From Sphingobacteriales bacterium TSM_CSS (GTDB lineage: Bacteria > Bacteroidota > Bacteroidia > Chitinophagales > UBA2359), in contig NBMY01000077.1 of the NCBI GenBank assembly GCA_002212985.1, positions 1-64,000 of the forward strand: a stretch of 64,000 nt of DNA, given 5' to 3'. The translations under genes were made by a program, and so were the position numbers. The notes below the pieces were generated by a model, which worked only from the letters and a program-made list of their open reading frames with translations, was not told the origin of the DNA and did not search any database. Below are positions 9,083-18,118 of this stretch, one piece after another. Numbering within the stretch: the first letter of the stretch is position 1; the number at the start of each line of letters is the position of its first letter.

Positions 9083-9946
9083 GTGAAAGGAATTATACTT
9101 GCGGGCGGTTCGGGCACTCGGTTGCACCCCATTACCTATGCAATCAGCAAACAAATAATGCCCATTTACGACAAGCCCATGATTTATTACCCGCTTTCTA
9201 CCCTAATGCTGGCAGGTATTAATGAAATATTGCTCATTTCTACCCCGCAGCATCTGCCCCTGTTCCGGCATTTATTGGGAGATGGCTCGTCTTTTGGCTG
9301 CACTTTTTCTTATGTAGAGCAGTTGGTGCCCAACGGGCTGGCGCAGGCTTTTGTATTAGGCGGCAATTTTATTGGCAAGGATAAAGCAGCTTTGGTTTTG
9401 GGCGACAACATCTTCTACGGCACCAAATTTGAAAGTCAACTGGAAGAGTGCACACAGGTAGAAGGCGGCTTAATTTTTGCCTACCATGTATCTGACCCCG
9501 AACGATACGGCGTGGTAGAGTTTGACCAAAACAACAAAGCCGTTTCTATTGAAGAAAAACCACTGCAGCCAAAATCCAACTATGCAGTGCCCGGCTTGTA
9601 TTTTTACGACAACTCAGTTATTGAAATTGCCCGAAACCTGCAACCAAGCAAACGCGGAGAATACGAAATTACCGATATAAACCGTGAGTACCTGCGCCGA
9701 AACCAGCTGCATGTAGCCGTGCTGGATCGCGGCACTGCCTGGCTTGATACCGGAACCTTTGAGTCGCTAATGGAAGCCAGTCAATTTGTGCATGTATTGG
9801 AAAAAAGACAAGGTTTAAAAGTAGGTTGTATAGAAGAAATAGCCTACCGAAAAGGATTTATTGATGCGGCACAGTTAGAGCGATTGGCGCACCCGTTGCT
9901 TAAAAGCGGCTACGGGCAATACTTGCTTGATTTGCTTCAATACTGA
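9083..9946 (+). CDS. rfbA: Glucose-1-phosphate thymidylyltransferase
   Basis: A 287-residue protein that makes dTDP-glucose from glucose-1-phosphate and dTTP, the first step to dTDP-L-rhamnose and other dTDP-sugars for surface polysaccharides. Its length matches RmlA/RfbA. The N-terminus [20 protein letters not shown] holds the nucleotide-binding loop G-G-S-G-T-R, followed by [25 protein letters not shown] and [21 protein letters not shown] are further family motifs. The start codon is GTG at 9083, since no in-frame ATG precedes the loop. rmlB, rmlC and rmlD are not nearby, so the pathway is scattered or this copy is isolated. Confidence 0.96.
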   Translation: MKGIILAGGSGTRLHPITYAISKQIMPIYDKPMIYYPLSTLMLAGINEILLISTPQHLPLFRHLLGDGSSFGCTFSYVEQLVPNGLAQAFVLGGNFIGKDKAALVLGDNIFYGTKFESQLEECTQVEGGLIFAYHVSDPERYGVVEFDQNNKAVSIEEKPLQPKSNYAVPGLYFYDNSVIEIARNLQPSKRGEYEITDINREYLRRNQLHVAVLDRGTAWLDTGTFESLMEASQFVHVLEKRQGLKVGCIEEIAYRKGFIDAAQLERLAHPLLKSGYGQYLLDLLQY

Positions 9947-10079
9947 ACCATTTGTACTAACTGCAAGTTGTAGCATATAGCATTGTAAATATGCCGCAAC
10001 CCTGTCGATTGCAAGATTAATGGCAGCATGAACCCAATAAAAAGCAATTTACAGTTAACCATTTTTAAAAAACTGCCTC

Positions 10080-10337
10080 ATGGAATTCCAAAATGAAAAC
10101 AGCCGCCAAAATCCTTACAACCCGCAGGGTAATATTTGGGGGTGGAAATTTTCTGCCTTTTCTTTTATATTAATAGCTGTTTTGGCCTATGTAGCCTTTG
10201 TAATAGGAGAAGGTCCGGGTGCAGTGAAACAGCCGCTTCCCGCAGACTCGGCAACAATAACCAATGCCAAAGCACTACCAGACACCGCCTCCGACACATC
10301 GGGCGGCAATGCCCGGCTATTAAAAACCAATCGGTAA
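10080..10337 (+). CDS. Small single-pass membrane protein, unknown function
   Basis: An 85-residue protein with an N-terminal polar stretch rich in Asn and Gln (residues 1-20), one transmembrane segment (about 22-43, WKFSAFSFILIAVLAYVAFV) and a short polar C-terminal tail. I do not recognise a family. The codon pattern is like its neighbours and the frame opens with a plain ATG. A small hairpin begins at its stop codon. It stands between rfbA and dapF without tight spacing to either. Probably a real gene, but only its membrane topology can be inferred. Confidence 0.62.
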   Translation: MEFQNENSRQNPYNPQGNIWGWKFSAFSFILIAVLAYVAFVIGEGPGAVKQPLPADSATITNAKALPDTASDTSGGNARLLKTNR

Positions 10338-10356
10338 CCGGTTGCATTTACCGGTT
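10336..10356 (+). terminator. Possible weak terminator hairpin
   Basis: A 7-bp perfect stem (aaccggt / accggtt) with a 7-nt loop, followed by gtttt, begins in the stop codon of the small membrane protein gene. Short T tract, so weak. Confidence 0.4.
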
Positions 10357-10496
10357 GTTTTGCGCACCTCCAAGTAGTAGTAGAAAAATCGGGTTATTCA
10401 ATAATAAGTTCCCAATTTTTCTCCCTTTAAATCGCCAAAGTATTCTGCGCATCTGTTATCGGTTAAACTCTGTTTCTTAATTTTTTAAATGAACAT

Positions 10497-11285
10497 ATGG
10501 ACATTTTTTTTGAAAAATACCACGGTACCGGCAACGACTTTATCATGATAGATAACCGCAGTATGTTGTTGCCACGCGTTTATACCGATGCATATGCCTT
10601 GTGGTGCCACCGCCGTTTTGGTATAGGGGCCGATGGGGTTATACTTATTCAAAACCGGGCCGGCTATGATTTTGAAATGGTGTATTATAATGCCGATGGA
10701 AAAGAAGGCACCATGTGTGGAAACGGCGGGCGGTGTGCCGTAGCTTTTGCCCGGACAGTAGGTGTTTTTACAGACAACACTACCCGTTTTATTGCTGCTG
10801 ATGGCTTGCACCGGGCTGCCATTGACCCACAAACGGGCATGGTTTCATTAGAAATGCAGCCTGTTGAACAGGTGCAGTTATACCAAAACGATTATGTGAT
10901 AGACACCGGCTCGCCGCATTATGTAAAAATAGTAAACGGTTTAAACAACATAAATGTATTTGAACAGGGCGCTCAAATAAGATACAGCCCTAATTTCAAA
11001 GAACAAGGCATTAATGTTAATTTTGTACAACTCAATGCACAGGGCATTGCCGTTGCTACCTATGAACGGGGGGTTGAAAATGAAACCTATTCCTGCGGAA
11101 CGGGCGTTGTGGCATCAGCTATTACCTTTGCCATGTTGCAAAACCGGCTGGGAACAGTTACCGTTCCGGTAGAAACAAAGGGCGGGCAACTTTGGGTCCA
11201 ATTAAACAACCACCAAAACCGCTTTACAGATATATGGCTCAACGGCCCTGCCACCTTTGTATTTAAAGGAACAATAGCCATCTGA
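10497..11285 (+). CDS. dapF: Diaminopimelate epimerase
   Basis: A 262-residue enzyme that converts LL-diaminopimelate to the meso form for peptidoglycan and lysine synthesis. Both catalytic cysteines are visible in their motifs: C in GTMCGNGGRC (near residue 75) and C in YSCGTGVVAS (near 200). The N-terminus FEKYHGTGNDFIMIDNR is diagnostic. The ATG at 10497 fits; another ATG at 10489 is out of frame. No other lysine-pathway genes adjoin it. The CorA gene starts about 85 bp downstream on the same strand. Confidence 0.97.
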   Translation: MDIFFEKYHGTGNDFIMIDNRSMLLPRVYTDAYALWCHRRFGIGADGVILIQNRAGYDFEMVYYNADGKEGTMCGNGGRCAVAFARTVGVFTDNTTRFIAADGLHRAAIDPQTGMVSLEMQPVEQVQLYQNDYVIDTGSPHYVKIVNGLNNINVFEQGAQIRYSPNFKEQGINVNFVQLNAQGIAVATYERGVENETYSCGTGVVASAITFAMLQNRLGTVTVPVETKGGQLWVQLNNHQNRFTDIWLNGPATFVFKGTIAI

Positions 11286-11369
11286 AAAAAACATGCCCCA
11301 AACATTTAATCGGCTTGGCAAATATGCCCGGTCATTTGCACGTTTCATTATTGTTTAATTCTGTTGCTC

Positions 11370-12326
11370 GTGATAAAGTACTACATTAAAGAAAAGCACG
11401 GCGTTCTGAAAGAGCTTGGCAAGCCCGAAAAAGGGGCTTGGATAAATGTGTACCCGCCTTATACACACGAGGAATTAAAGAAACTCAGCGATGAACTGGA
11501 TATTTCTACCGATTTTTTCATTGACTCACTCGATATTGATGAACGTTCAAGGTATGAACAGGAAGAGGGAGTACGCTTTATTGTGGTAAACATTCCCATA
11601 AAAAATGAAAATGAAGACGAAAACGGACACGAAGCCCTATATATTACCGCACCTGTGGGTATTGTGGAGGTAGATGATTATATTGTAACCATTTCGGCTT
11701 TTAAAAACTTGGTGGTTGACCATTTTCTCAATTCCGATGTAAAAAGTTTTCAAACCGGCGACCATAGCCTCTTCATCCTGCTGTTTTTTGAAAGAACAGT
11801 GCATTATTTTTTGCACTTTCTCAAAAATATGAACCATCAGCGCAATTTGTACGAAAAAGAACTTTATACCGCAGTACGCAATCAGGAGCTGTCTAAACTA
11901 ATGCGCCTGCAAAAAAGTCTGGTCTATTTTGTAACCACCCTGCGCGACAATGAACTTACCATGCTGCGTATGCAACGCACCGATTTTTTAAACATCAATG
12001 ACAGGGAAGAGGAAAAAGATTTTTTCTCCGATATTATGATTGATATGAATCAGGCACAGGAAATGGCTCAAATTTACACCAACATTCTCAATGCTACCAT
12101 GGATGCCTTTGCCTCTATTATATCAAACAACATGAACACCATTATGCAGCGGCTTACCTCCATTACCATTGTGTTAATGGTTCCAACTTTGGTAGCCAGT
12201 TTTTACGGCATGAATGTGCCCTTGTTAGGGCAGGAAAGCCCTCATGCTTTTGCAAGGGTAGTACTGTTTGCTGCCGTGCTTACCATAAGCATTGTCTGGT
12301 TTTTTATGCGCAAAAGGTTATTTTAA
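11370..12326 (+). CDS. corA: CorA family magnesium/divalent cation channel
   Basis: A 318-residue protein of the CorA family, pentameric channels for Mg2+ (sometimes Co2+ or Ni2+) in the inner membrane. The long N-terminal cytoplasmic domain (1-250) includes the acidic and helical stalk. Two C-terminal transmembrane segments follow, with the signature YGMN after the first (VLMVPTLVASFYGMN) and a basic tail MRKRLF. I chose the GTG at 11370 (MIKYYIKEKHG) because CorA homologues in the phylum start this way; a TTG two codons earlier is possible. Its last 9 bases overlap the end of the convergent PP2C-like gene. Confidence 0.92.
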   Translation: MIKYYIKEKHGVLKELGKPEKGAWINVYPPYTHEELKKLSDELDISTDFFIDSLDIDERSRYEQEEGVRFIVVNIPIKNENEDENGHEALYITAPVGIVEVDDYIVTISAFKNLVVDHFLNSDVKSFQTGDHSLFILLFFERTVHYFLHFLKNMNHQRNLYEKELYTAVRNQELSKLMRLQKSLVYFVTTLRDNELTMLRMQRTDFLNINDREEEKDFFSDIMIDMNQAQEMAQIYTNILNATMDAFASIISNNMNTIMQRLTSITIVLMVPTLVASFYGMNVPLLGQESPHAFARVVLFAAVLTISIVWFFMRKRLF

Positions 12327-13778
12327 GGTATCTTTCAACGAGCGAACATAAGTAGTTGCCTGTTTAATGGCATTGGCGGCAGAAAGCGTGTCTTCTTTAA
12401 GGCGGGTATTGCACTCATTTATTTTATCCAATATGCGCTTGTTAGTTTGGTCGTAAAACAAGGCTTCCAGCAGTGCATTTCGGGCGCTGGCATAATCTTT
12501 TACGGTATAGAGGCTATCGGCTTTTTTAAGACGAGTCTTTTTTTCGTCGTCAATCAGTTTTTTTATTTGGTTTACCTTGTTTTGAACATCGGAATTGTCG
12601 GTATCCATGGTATAGGCCCGTTCATAAATAGTTTTGGCTTCAAAAAATTCGCCTGCGTCAAAAAGCGAGTCGCCCTGAGTAACTATTATAGCCTGCCGCA
12701 TTTTTTGCAACATATATTGGGCAGTGCTCAGCGCTTCGGTATCAGATGTCTCAATAGACAGGGCTTTTTCAAGATCCGAAATAGCTTTGGTATAGTTGCC
12801 TTCACCGGCTAAAGCTTGTGCTTCGCTAATAAGGTTGTTAACCATCCGTTCGGGCTGGTTGCTAAAGTAGCGGTACAACAAAAAACTACTGGCCGTTAGC
12901 ACCAAAATGGCGGTAAGTACAATGCCGGCTTTCAGCATGGCATCGCGGCCAACTCCCATTGTTTTAGACTGACTGCTATGGTGAAACAAATCGGCATAAG
13001 AGGAAAGGTTGTTGTCGGCATGTTGCAAATTACCTTTTGCATTGGTCAAAACCGAGTTTTCTATTTGTACTACAAACAGTGCAGTATTGGTGGTTTCAAA
13101 CTCGGGGGTGCTTTGCAGCTTGGCAGCTATGCTTTGGTACAATGCCTGCCCATCGGTTGCATGAGTGCAAATTTGGGCAAGTTGCTCTTCGCCTGTGGCA
13201 GCAACAACAGTAGGCGTACAAAGCAGCAGCAAGTCGCCTGCCTGAATGTTGGTAATGGTAGAAACACTGGCCCAGGCCGGTTCGGTGCCGTTAATGCCGC
13301 GCGGAACGGTTATAACCTTGTCCTGCATCATCATATTGGCAACATGGTCTTCGGTTTGGTACAAAATTCTGCCCTGCCTTATATGGTATGCCCTGCAATT
13401 ACCCACCCAGGCTAAGGTAATACTGCCATCGGAGTTAAAATGCGAAAGCGCCAACACCCCATACACACCGGCAAGGCGCGGGTATTGGTTCAGGTATTTT
13501 TGTGCTTCACGCTCAGCCAGGCGCAGTGCATCATTCATCACAACCTGCCCCAAACGCTCGGTTTTAAGCCTTGTTGAACCGGTAAGTATGCGCACAAAGG
13601 TATTGTTGGCAATGGTAGCCATGTTGTGCGTATGCTCTTCCAACCCAATACCGGCGCTTACAATAAACAATCTATTGGCCGGGGTGGCTTCGTTTTGAGG
13701 CGGATATATATGATGATGACCGCTGCTTTTGTCTTGCGTATTATCTAAGGCATAAACAGCTTTTATTGTTGTATTCAT
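12318..13778 (-). CDS. PP2C-like (metal-ligand-deficient) membrane protein with TPR domain
   Basis: A 486-residue protein in three parts: a PP2C-like domain (about 1-240), one transmembrane segment (about 287-310, MLKAGIVLTAILVLTASSFLLY) and a TPR-like region (about 320-470). The fold markers of PPM phosphatases are present but each metal-binding aspartate is replaced: VADGMGG appears as VSAGIGL, VGDSRAY as VGNCRAY, LLCSDGL as LLCTPTV, and DNIT as TNTA. Catalysis by the usual two-metal mechanism therefore looks impossible, so this is best read as a pseudophosphatase that may bind phosphoproteins or sense a partner. The gene overlaps the corA stop tail-to-tail. A kinase partner is not nearby. 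The domain call rests on my alignment by eye. Confidence 0.8.
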   Translation of the reverse strand: MNTTIKAVYALDNTQDKSSGHHHIYPPQNEATPANRLFIVSAGIGLEEHTHNMATIANNTFVRILTGSTRLKTERLGQVVMNDALRLAEREAQKYLNQYPRLAGVYGVLALSHFNSDGSITLAWVGNCRAYHIRQGRILYQTEDHVANMMMQDKVITVPRGINGTEPAWASVSTITNIQAGDLLLLCTPTVVAATGEEQLAQICTHATDGQALYQSIAAKLQSTPEFETTNTALFVVQIENSVLTNAKGNLQHADNNLSSYADLFHHSSQSKTMGVGRDAMLKAGIVLTAILVLTASSFLLYRYFSNQPERMVNNLISEAQALAGEGNYTKAISDLEKALSIETSDTEALSTAQYMLQKMRQAIIVTQGDSLFDAGEFFEAKTIYERAYTMDTDNSDVQNKVNQIKKLIDDEKKTRLKKADSLYTVKDYASARNALLEALFYDQTNKRILDKINECNTRLKEDTLSAANAIKQATTYVRSLKDTLK

Positions 13779-13807
13779 ATTTTGTTAGGTTTGGGCGAAA
13801 CAGCCCA

Positions 13808-13815
13808 CAAAAGTA
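13808..13815 (-). promoter_or_regulatory. Candidate -7 element for the PP2C-like gene
   Basis: The minus strand reads TACTTTTG (TAnnTTTG) 30 nt upstream of the ATG at 13778. The -33 element is unclear. Confidence 0.42.
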
Positions 13816-14001
13816 CAAAAAATATCTGTTCTGTCAGGTTAAATGCTCTCTTTGACATTTTTTTGTAAAAAATTTACCCAACACCAGTTGCCGGGTTTTA
13901 AGCAGGTGGTTGAATACGCTGTTTTAAATTTACACCCTTTTTTGTACCTTTACCCCAAAGTTGTATTGTACCACTCCTTGTATCAACAAAAAAGGTATTA
14001 C

Positions 14002-15294
14002 ATGAAAAAAAACAGAATTGTGTTGGTTGATGGTTGCCGCACGCCTTTTTTAAAGTCGGGCACAGATTATATGGATTTAATGTCGTATGAACTTGGACAG
14101 TTTGCCATTAAGGGCCTGCTCGATAAAACCGGTTTAGACCCCCGCCATACCGATGCCGTGGTTATGGGAACCGTAATTTCTAACCTGCGTACCAGCAACG
14201 TAGCCCGCGAAGCTGCCCTTACCGCCGGCATTCCAAATACCACTCCTTGCCATACTGTTACCATGGCTTGTATTTCGGCCAACCGCGCTATTGCCGACGG
14301 GGTGTATGCTCTCATGGCACAACATGCACAGGTGGTAATTGCCGGCGGTGTAGATACCGCCTCCGATACCCCTATTGGGTTTACCAAAGCCATGCGCAAC
14401 AAATTGTTTAAGGCGCAAAAACTCAGAGGAACCATGGATATGCTTAAATTCGCATCAACCTTGCGCCCCACCGATTTTATCCCGGATAAACCTGCCATTG
14501 CCGAGTATAGCACCAACCGAACCATGGGGCAGGATTGCGAAATTCTGGCAGCCAAATACGGTGTTTCAAGGCAGGAACAAGATGAATTTGCTGTGCGCTC
14601 CCATCAACTTGCCGGAAAAGCCGCCGAAAACGGCAATCTGACAAACGAAATTGCCCCGGTGGCCATACCGCCGTCGTTCCTGCCAATTGCGAAAGACAAC
14701 GGCATAAGACCCGATACTACTTACGAAGGCATTGCCAAACTTAGCCCCGCTTTTGACCGTCAATTTGGTACTCTTACTGCCGCCAACTCTTCTTTTTTAA
14801 CAGATGGCGCAGCAGCAGTATTGCTTACCACCGAAGAAAAAGCCCTTGAACTGGGGCTAACCCCCAAAGCGGTAATTGTTGATTTTACCTTTACCGGGCA
14901 AGACCTTGAAGAAGAATTATTGCTTGGACCTGCATATGCTACTGCAAAATTGCTTGGGAAAACCAAATATAAACCCGATGATATTGATGTTTTTGAATTT
15001 CACGAAGCATTTGCCGGACAAATTTTGGCCAACCTTAAATGCCTTGCATCCGATGAATTTGCACAACAAAAACTGGGCTTAAAAAAAGCAATCGGACACA
15101 TTCCAATGGATAAATTTAACCTTTGGGGCGGCTCACTTTCCATAGGGCACCCCTTTGGCGCTACCGGCGCCCGCCTGCTCACCACCGCTGCCAACCGCCT
15201 CATTCAGGAGAACGGAAAAAGAGCGCTAATTGCCGCCTGCGCCGCCGGCGCACACGGCCATGCCATGCTTATTGAACGCTATCAGCCAGCTTAG
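14002..15294 (+). CDS. Acetyl-CoA acyltransferase (thiolase, HADHB/FadI type)
   Basis: A 430-residue thiolase, close in pattern to the beta subunit of the trifunctional fatty acid oxidation enzyme. It would cleave 3-ketoacyl-CoA with CoA to acetyl-CoA and a shortened acyl-CoA. The acylated cysteine is C90 in TMACISANRA; the histidine lies in FEFHEAFAGQILANLK and the second cysteine in AACAAGAHGHAM. The last motif has A-H where most relatives have G-Q or G-L. WGGSLSIGHPFGATG is another family mark. The ATG at 14002 is preferred over an upstream in-frame start that adds 53 non-conserved residues. The alpha (hydratase/dehydrogenase) subunit is not adjacent. A phosphatidyltransferase gene starts 11 bp downstream. 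Confidence 0.93.
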   Translation: MKKNRIVLVDGCRTPFLKSGTDYMDLMSYELGQFAIKGLLDKTGLDPRHTDAVVMGTVISNLRTSNVAREAALTAGIPNTTPCHTVTMACISANRAIADGVYALMAQHAQVVIAGGVDTASDTPIGFTKAMRNKLFKAQKLRGTMDMLKFASTLRPTDFIPDKPAIAEYSTNRTMGQDCEILAAKYGVSRQEQDEFAVRSHQLAGKAAENGNLTNEIAPVAIPPSFLPIAKDNGIRPDTTYEGIAKLSPAFDRQFGTLTAANSSFLTDGAAAVLLTTEEKALELGLTPKAVIVDFTFTGQDLEEELLLGPAYATAKLLGKTKYKPDDIDVFEFHEAFAGQILANLKCLASDEFAQQKLGLKKAIGHIPMDKFNLWGGSLSIGHPFGATGARLLTTAANRLIQENGKRALIAACAAGAHGHAMLIERYQPA

Positions 15295-15305
15295 TCCGAA
15301 ACGCC

Positions 15306-15905
15306 ATGCCAACAGCAAGCACCTCCTCAATCAATTTAGCAAATGCGCTTTGCGTGTTCCGCCTTTGCATGGCATTGCTGCTGCCTGTTTTAGCATGGCA
15401 GGGACAGCAAATGGCTTTCCTGTACTGCCTTGCTGCCGCCCTGTTTTCCGATGCCATTGATGGGTTTATTGCCAGAAAATTGCAGCAAACCTCGCAGTTG
15501 GGAACAAAATTAGACAGTTGGGCCGACCTTACCTTGTTTATTACCACACCATTGGGCGCATGGCTGCTTTGGCCCCATGTTATTGCTCAAGAAAGGGTAT
15601 ATGTTGCCATGATACTGCTGGCATTAATTGTGCCTATTGCCTTTGGTTTGGTGAAATATGGCCGAATTACCAGTTACCATACCTACATGGCAAAAACATC
15701 GGGGGTTCTAATGGGCTTTTCATCGTTGTTGCTGCTTTTTAATATTACACCATGGCCATTCAGATTTGCTGCCGTTTTTATGGTAGCCGAAGCTCTTGAA
15801 GAAATTGCCATAACCGCTACCCTGCCGCAATGGACCAGCAATGTGCCTACCCTTAAACATGCCCGCCGGTTGGTAAAAAAAGAAAGAATAGAGAGGCAAC
15901 AATAG
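15306..15905 (+). CDS. CDP-alcohol phosphatidyltransferase family protein
   Basis: A 199-residue integral membrane enzyme. The family signature D-G-x2-A-R-x8-G-x3-D-x3-D is complete, starting in SDAIDGFIAR and ending in LGTKLDSWAD. Such enzymes transfer a phosphatidyl group from a CDP-alcohol to an acceptor (glycerol phosphate, serine, inositol and others). About five or six hydrophobic helices are visible, and the C-terminal tail is basic (HARRLVKKERIERQQ). The acceptor cannot be told: a PgsA-like role is plausible but the sequence is diverged. The gene starts 11 bp after the thiolase stop, so the two are probably co-transcribed. Confidence 0.88.
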   Translation: MPTASTSSINLANALCVFRLCMALLLPVLAWQGQQMAFLYCLAAALFSDAIDGFIARKLQQTSQLGTKLDSWADLTLFITTPLGAWLLWPHVIAQERVYVAMILLALIVPIAFGLVKYGRITSYHTYMAKTSGVLMGFSSLLLLFNITPWPFRFAAVFMVAEALEEIAITATLPQWTSNVPTLKHARRLVKKERIERQQ

Positions 15906-16155
15906 TTTGGTAATGAGCGTTTTATACCAGCTTCCTGCAAAAGCACAACGTTACATATATGCCATACTTCAGGTTCAAGGCAGTTTTTTGCTACAGGGGT
16001 TATTAATATACATCTTTTTGCCTTACCTTAGCCCATGGTAACCATTAGCACTGCTATGTAATCTTGACAGGTTGGCTATTTCAATGCCTTTAAAACCTTA
16101 TAACTGCTAAAGATTTATTATGCCCTGTTATAACTGTTCGTATTAACTGTTGTTT

Positions 16156-17172
16156 ATGAATAAACGTATTGCAAGAGTAGCCATTTTTCTTTTTGTTTCG
16201 GGCCTTATGCTGCCCCTGTTGTTGTGGATTTTTGTGCAACCGGCAAACGCATGGGGGTTTTGGGCGCATAAACGTATCAATCGCTTGGCTGTTTTTACCC
16301 TGCCACCCGAAATGATTGGATTTTATAAAGAAAATATTGAATTTATAACCGAACACGCCGTTGACCCGGATAAGCGCCGCTATGCCACCGTTGACGAAGC
16401 GCCCCGTCACTATATAGACCTTGACCGCTACGGCACTTACCCCTTTACCGAAATGCCCCACCGTTGGGACGAAGCGGTTTCAAAATTTACCGAAGACACC
16501 CTCAAAGCGCACGGCATTGTGCCATGGCATGTTGAACTCATGCTTTTCCGCCTTACCGATGCATTTAAAGAAGGTAACTCCAACCGCGTATTACGTCTGT
16601 CGGCCGAAATAGGTCATTATATTGCCGATGCACATGTGCCCCTGCATACCAGCAGCAATTACAACGGGCAAAAAACCAATCAACAGGGCATACATGGGTT
16701 TTGGGAGTCAAGAATTCCGGAACTGTTTGGTGATAACTATGACTATTGGGTGGGTAAAGCAAGGTATGTAAGCAAACCCAACGAAACCATCTGGAAATTT
16801 GTGCTGGAAAGTGCCAATGCTGTTGACTCGGTGCTGAATTTTGAACGCGAACTTACTCTTGCCTCTAGTACAGACGAAAAATACTGCTACGAAACCCGCG
16901 CACAAACCATAGTACAAACTTATTGTGAAGATTTTTCAAAGAATTATTCCGATATGCTGAACGGAATGATTGAACGCCGTATGCGCGATGCGGTAATTAA
17001 CGTGGGCAGTTTTTGGTACACAGCCTGGGTGCGCGCCGGCCAACCCGATTTAAACAAATTAGACACTACTCCTCTTACCGCCGAAGAAGAACGCGAACAA
17101 CAGGAACTGGAAAAAGCATTTCAGAAAGGCGAAATTAAAGGACGGGCACACCCCAACCACCCACACCCGTAA
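16156..17172 (+). CDS. Exported zinc-dependent phospholipase C / S1-P1 nuclease-like protein
   Basis: A 338-residue protein with a signal peptide (residues 1-about 32, ending ANA). The mature N-terminus begins WGFWAHKRINR, so a tryptophan can act as first zinc ligand, as in alpha-toxin-type phospholipase C and S1/P1 nuclease. Further ligand motifs are AEIGHYIADAHVPLHTSSNY (H, D, H, H) and GIHGFWE. Trinuclear zinc phosphoesterases of this fold act on phospholipids or nucleic acids; the sequence alone does not decide which. The C-terminus is acidic then basic and ends HPNHPHP. The ATG at 16156 is preferred to the TTG two codons upstream. The 250 bp upstream shows no clear promoter. Confidence 0.82.
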   Translation: MNKRIARVAIFLFVSGLMLPLLLWIFVQPANAWGFWAHKRINRLAVFTLPPEMIGFYKENIEFITEHAVDPDKRRYATVDEAPRHYIDLDRYGTYPFTEMPHRWDEAVSKFTEDTLKAHGIVPWHVELMLFRLTDAFKEGNSNRVLRLSAEIGHYIADAHVPLHTSSNYNGQKTNQQGIHGFWESRIPELFGDNYDYWVGKARYVSKPNETIWKFVLESANAVDSVLNFERELTLASSTDEKYCYETRAQTIVQTYCEDFSKNYSDMLNGMIERRMRDAVINVGSFWYTAWVRAGQPDLNKLDTTPLTAEEEREQQELEKAFQKGEIKGRAHPNHPHP

Positions 17173-17232
17173 GCAAACTTAGCGCTTATGTTACCTAATT
17201 TGGCAAGCATCATTGGCAGTAAATTGGTCTTG

Positions 17233-17925
17233 TCACCAGTCCTCTTTGCCAAACATCCCAACGGGCGCAAACAGTGCATGCAGGTCTTCTTCCATGGCCT
17301 GCTCACAAACAGCTATACATGCCTCTAATTGTTGCTTGTCATTTTCCGAAAAACTTCCCGGCATTACCCGTCGGTACATGCGCTCTAAGCCATACAGTAA
17401 ACCCGAGTTGGTTTGATAGTGGTATAAATATTTATTTGTACAAAACAATTCAAAATGCCCTATAAATTGCCGGGTTTCTTTCTTTTGCATACCCCACAAC
17501 TGCATGTAATTGCCTATGATTGCTGTATTGGTTTGCAGCAGGGCATTATAGTAGTGGTTGCATAATTGCGGGTGCTGTTTCATAAGCAGTCGGTCTATAA
17601 GCATTTCGAGCAGAACGTGGGCAACAAAGTAGGTGTATTTGGGTATGCTTTGCAGGTTTGCCTTATATATGTTGCTTTTCACCAACTCAAAATGACGTCT
17701 GAAAAATGCCGAAGTATGAAAAAATTTATCGGCATGGTGGTGCCGTGCTACACCGGCATTTACTTCATGCAGCAGGGGTTGTGTACTTGTTTGGGGTGGT
17801 AGCTGAATTGCCTGTATGCGGTAACCTTTCCCAAAACTGCGCCCCAAATCGGGCAACATAGCGCCGGCGGTAAAATGCGGTCGGGGGTCGGTATGGTCTA
17901 AGTAGAAATGCGCCAGGTAATTCAT
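17233..17925 (-). CDS. AcpH-like (acyl carrier protein phosphodiesterase, DUF479) family protein
   Basis: A 230-residue protein starting MNYLAHFYLDH, the characteristic N-terminus of the AcpH family, which removes the phosphopantetheine arm from acyl carrier protein. Next come GAMLPDLGR (usually GNFLGD.) and a histidine/aspartate cluster HHHADKFFHTSAFF followed by VAHVLLEMLIDRLLM, in line with an HD-type metal site. The middle and C-terminal parts are diverged from E. coli AcpH, so another phosphohydrolase activity is possible. It is convergent with the zinc phospholipase-like gene. The start ATG at 17925 is the first and only sensible one. Confidence 0.78.
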   Translation of the reverse strand: MNYLAHFYLDHTDPRPHFTAGAMLPDLGRSFGKGYRIQAIQLPPQTSTQPLLHEVNAGVARHHHADKFFHTSAFFRRHFELVKSNIYKANLQSIPKYTYFVAHVLLEMLIDRLLMKQHPQLCNHYYNALLQTNTAIIGNYMQLWGMQKKETRQFIGHFELFCTNKYLYHYQTNSGLLYGLERMYRRVMPGSFSENDKQQLEACIAVCEQAMEEDLHALFAPVGMFGKEDW

Positions 17926-18118
17926 AGCTGTTAAACGGGGGCAATGCTTGTATGGTTGAGTTGGAAAGGGTTTAAGGGCAATACAAAAACAGGTAAGTTG
18001 AAAAAAAAACTGACTCCGGCGGTTACAGATGCCTGCCTTGATTTACCAACTTTTGAAAACCCGAAAACAGAAAGCCACAAAAACACAAAATTAACTTACA
18101 ACAAAAAACAACAAAACC

